Below, piece by piece: positions 14,320 to 16,056 of a stretch of DNA of 16,056 nucleotides; positions within the stretch are counted from its first letter, which is position 1; each line of letters opens with the position of its first letter. The notes beneath the pieces were generated by a model. It did no database searches. It saw only the letters and a list, made by a program, of their open reading frames with translations, and had not been told where the DNA came from. The position numbers were made by a program, and so were the translations under genes. Origin of the DNA: Nitrospirota bacterium (GTDB lineage Bacteria; Nitrospirota_A; Leptospirillia; Leptospirillales; Leptospirillaceae). The stretch is taken from NCBI GenBank assembly GCA_021838585.1, contig JAKCDE010000023.1:1-16056 (forward strand), given 5' to 3'.

Positions 14320-15896
14320 TTTACGGCTCTTTTGGATATTTTTTCCACCGACCCGAGGGAATCCATCCCCATGGCATTGTGCCAATATCCGACCACCGTC
14401 GGAGGAACAAGGATATTCGAAATCCCCTGGGAGAGAGGGATGACCACAACGGCCTTTCGCAGCATCAGACGCTGCGCTTCGTCATAGAGTTTGCCCTTGA
14501 GAGGCTCTTCGGCCTCCTGGGCCTGCTCGACAAGTTTGTCAAACGCGGGATCGGCCCACCCTGTCCGGTTGTTCCCGGATCCGCTCTCCATCAGGGAGAG
14601 AAAGGTCAAGGCATCGGGATAGTCGGCGATCCAGCCGGACTGGTAGATGGCGGGGGTGTGCGCGTCGAGCCCCGCCAAAAACGCCTTCCACTCCATGGAG
14701 CGGAGTTCGATCGTCACGCCAAGGACATCCTTGAAGGTCTGCTGCATGAAGGTCGCCAGGATCCGGCTTTGGGTGCCTTCCGGAAAGACGAGGGTGACAC
14801 GGGGGAAGCCCTTCCCGCCGGGAAAACCGCCAAGAGCCAGTTCCCGCCTGGCCCGGGCCACATCGAGACCGTAGGCCGCTCCGGGATCGTATCCGGAGAG
14901 TCCCCGGGGAATAAAGGAAGAGAGGGACGGAAGAGCCGAAAGAAAGATCCGTTCAAGCCTCCGTCTGTCGACCGACATGGCGAAGGCTCTCCGGACATGA
15001 ATGTTGTCGAACGGATGTCTCCGTATGTTCATGCTGTAATAAATGGTCGACAGCTGTGGGATCCGGTGGAGTTCGGGACTCTTGAGAAACTTTTTGATGT
15101 AAAACGAAGGGATGCCCTCGATGTCGAGGTGATGCTGTTCAAAGAGGGTCAGCTGGGTAACCGGCTCCGGAATGACAAGGAAGGTCAGGGAGGAGACAAG
15201 ATGCGAGGAGGGAGGAACGGGGCGGGTCCGTCGGAGAATAAGGTAGGCATCGTGATGCCAGGCCGAAAGGGTGAAGAGCCCGTTTCCGACAAAATAGCGG
15301 GGATCGGTCCAGTGGTCGGGGTGCTCCCGGATCAGGTCGAGTCGAACGGGATCTGTGATGGCGTTGGTCAAAAGCGATGGGAAGATCCGCATGGAATGGG
15401 AAAGATCGATCCGGAGCCTGTGGGAAGAGAGCGCATGGACTCCGACAGAGGACGCCGGACATCGGCCCTCGTCATAGCATTGGGCGTTTTCGATATCGAA
15501 GAGATAATAGGCATAGGGGGAGGCCGTCCTTGGATCAAGAAGCCGCAGAAAGGAGTCCCGATAGTTGTCGGCCGTGACGGGGCGCCCGTCGCTCCAGCGG
15601 GCCGATGAACGGATATGGAAAAGAAAATGACGGCCGGAAGGGTCGACCGACCAAATATCGGCATCCGCCCCGACGACATTCTGGTGGCGGTCAAACCGGG
15701 TCAACCCCTGCATGAGATTCGTGATGATTTCAAAGGAGTTTCCGTCGGTTGCCTTGTTCCAGTCCAGGGTGGCAGGATCATCGGGAATGGCCAGGACAAG
15801 ACCTTTGGAATCCTGGGTCGAGACCGTATGAAAATGAGGGCTGCAGGAAGCCAGAAGGAGAAATGTTGAAATAAGGAGGAGAGGGAGTCGCTTCAC
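14307..15896 (-). CDS. Oligopeptide-type ABC transporter substrate-binding lipoprotein
   Basis: The 529-residue protein is an OppA/DppA-type periplasmic binding protein (SBP_bac_5 family), tethered to the membrane by a lipoprotein signal with lipobox LLASC and Cys18. Family landmarks: IPDDPATLDWNKATD near the N-terminus, ARWSDGRPVTADNYRDSFLRLLDPRTASPYAYYL, IYYSMNIRRHPFDNIHVRRAFAMSVDR, and GWIADYPDALTFLSLMESGSGNNRTGWADPAFDKLV. The GTG start at 15896 follows GAAGGGG by 5 bases; the frame remains open further upstream into the 5S rRNA, but only by chance. No permease or ATPase genes are beside it. The last residues (KSPA and the stop) are encoded by the left end of the IS200/IS605 element, so the native C-terminus was replaced, apparently by only a few residues. 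It lies directly downstream of the rRNA terminator. Confidence 0.88.
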   Translation of the reverse strand: MKRLPLLLISTFLLLASCSPHFHTVSTQDSKGLVLAIPDDPATLDWNKATDGNSFEIITNLMQGLTRFDRHQNVVGADADIWSVDPSGRHFLFHIRSSARWSDGRPVTADNYRDSFLRLLDPRTASPYAYYLFDIENAQCYDEGRCPASSVGVHALSSHRLRIDLSHSMRIFPSLLTNAITDPVRLDLIREHPDHWTDPRYFVGNGLFTLSAWHHDAYLILRRTRPVPPSSHLVSSLTFLVIPEPVTQLTLFEQHHLDIEGIPSFYIKKFLKSPELHRIPQLSTIYYSMNIRRHPFDNIHVRRAFAMSVDRRRLERIFLSALPSLSSFIPRGLSGYDPGAAYGLDVARARRELALGGFPGGKGFPRVTLVFPEGTQSRILATFMQQTFKDVLGVTIELRSMEWKAFLAGLDAHTPAIYQSGWIADYPDALTFLSLMESGSGNNRTGWADPAFDKLVEQAQEAEEPLKGKLYDEAQRLMLRKAVVVIPLSQGISNILVPPTVVGYWHNAMGMDSLGSVEKISKRAVKSPA

Positions 15897-15929
15897 GCGG
15901 GCCCCTTCAGGCAGAGATTCCAGAATCCT

Positions 15930-15966
15930 AAAAAAAACCCCCTGGGAGCGGGAGGCTCGTTGGGGG
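15930..15966 (-). terminator. rRNA operon terminator
   Basis: On the minus strand a CCCCC...GGGGG outer stem (15962-15966 with 15938-15942) encloses a GAGC/GCTC inner stem and is followed by eight Ts (A-run 15930-15937). It is placed about 45 bases after the 3' end of the 5S rRNA and just upstream of the substrate-binding-protein gene. Confidence 0.75.
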
Positions 15967-16010
15967 CGATGGGGGGGAGAGAAGAAAAGAGGAAGAGAGA
16001 GAAGAAAGGA

Positions 16011-16056
16011 GTCCGGCAGCGACCGACTTTCCCACACCCTCGCGGGTGCAGTATCA
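16011..16056 (-). rRNA. rrf: 5S ribosomal RNA, 3' part
   Basis: The minus strand reads TGATACTGCACCCGCGAGGG, then TGTGGGAAAGTCGGTCGCTGCCGGAC. This is the conserved 3' half of bacterial 5S rRNA (the GATACTGC...GGGAGAGTAGGTCGCTGCC pattern). The 5' part lies beyond the right edge. The 3' end is set at about 16011, where CGGAC would pair with the missing 5' end. It implies a complete rRNA operon to the right, transcribed leftward. Confidence 0.85.

Larger units (their letters stand above)
13208..14322 (-). mobile_element. IS200/IS605-family element, tnpB-only (IS1341-like)
   Basis: The element contains a single tnpB with no tnpA. The right end has the typical arrangement just after the tnpB stop: GAAG, a CCCCGG/CCGGGG stem (13217-13222 with 13232-13237), then AACAGTCAC ending near 13208. 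The left end has an ATCCCC/GGGGAT stem (14296-14319). Such elements make no target duplication, so exact borders cannot be read from repeats and are good to about 10 bases. It lies between the oligopeptide-binding lipoprotein gene and the NERD gene and runs into the former. Confidence 0.75.

Noticed and set aside
14379..15608. 409-codon plus-strand frame opposite the binding-protein gene
   Set aside because: It is antisense to a clear OppA-type protein, has no recognisable motifs and a shadow-like composition.
15897..16037. Upstream extension of the binding-protein ORF into the 5S rRNA
   Set aside because: It would run through the rRNA terminator and 5S gene. The GTG at 15896 has a Shine-Dalgarno and opens directly on a lipoprotein signal.
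1..16056. CRISPR array or tandem direct repeats
   Set aside because: No regularly spaced repeated units were seen anywhere in the window.
1..16056. tRNA genes
   Set aside because: No clover-leaf with a TTCGA-type T-loop and CCA-like end was found; the only structural RNA visible is the partial 5S.

Overview
This window looks like chromosomal DNA of a moderately GC-rich, Gram-negative bacterium. It encodes several lipoproteins with clear lipoboxes, uses GTG and TTG starts behind good Shine-Dalgarno sequences, and carries simple rho-independent terminators. The gene style is compatible with an acidophilic Nitrospirota such as Leptospirillum. That is an impression from protein style only and cannot be confirmed from the sequence.

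Layout. Positions 1-300 hold the decayed, frameshifted end of an ISAs1-type transposase (minus strand). Positions 432-3329 hold a plus-strand pair: an MFS_3/DHA3-type exporter and a GT20 trehalose-6-phosphate synthase (otsA). Positions 3356-6087 hold a minus-strand cluster of three exported proteins. Two are paralogous lipoproteins, and they flank an LPP20/FlgT-N-like periplasmic protein. A minus-oriented terminator closes the cluster and overlaps the end of otsA. A small unknown gene (6296-6634, minus) is divergent from a very large plus-strand c-di-GMP protein (6977-10309). Their shared upstream region carries a perfect CRP-type palindrome. The large protein reads PAS-PAS-GGDEF-globin-like-GAF-EAL plus a His/Cys-rich tail. 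Both the GGDEF and EAL motifs are intact.

Positions 10393-10487 contain a promoter followed by a short two-hairpin leader or small RNA ending in a terminator. Next comes a NYN-domain (LabA-like) ribonuclease gene. It converges on a gene for a membrane-anchored NERD-domain protein with a C-terminal zinc-ribbon-like pair of CxxC motifs. A tnpB-only IS200/IS605-family element (about 13208-14322) follows. Its TnpB lacks the RuvC-II catalytic glutamate (Ser at residue 242). The left end of the element forms the last codons of an oligopeptide-binding lipoprotein gene (14307-15896, minus). The window ends with a strong terminator and the 3' part of a 5S rRNA (minus), so an rRNA operon lies beyond the right edge.

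The most unusual items are the multi-sensor c-di-GMP protein with an internal globin-like domain, the TnpB with a lost catalytic residue beside an oppA-like gene, the NYN/NERD nuclease neighbourhood, and the paralogous lipoprotein/LPP20 cluster.
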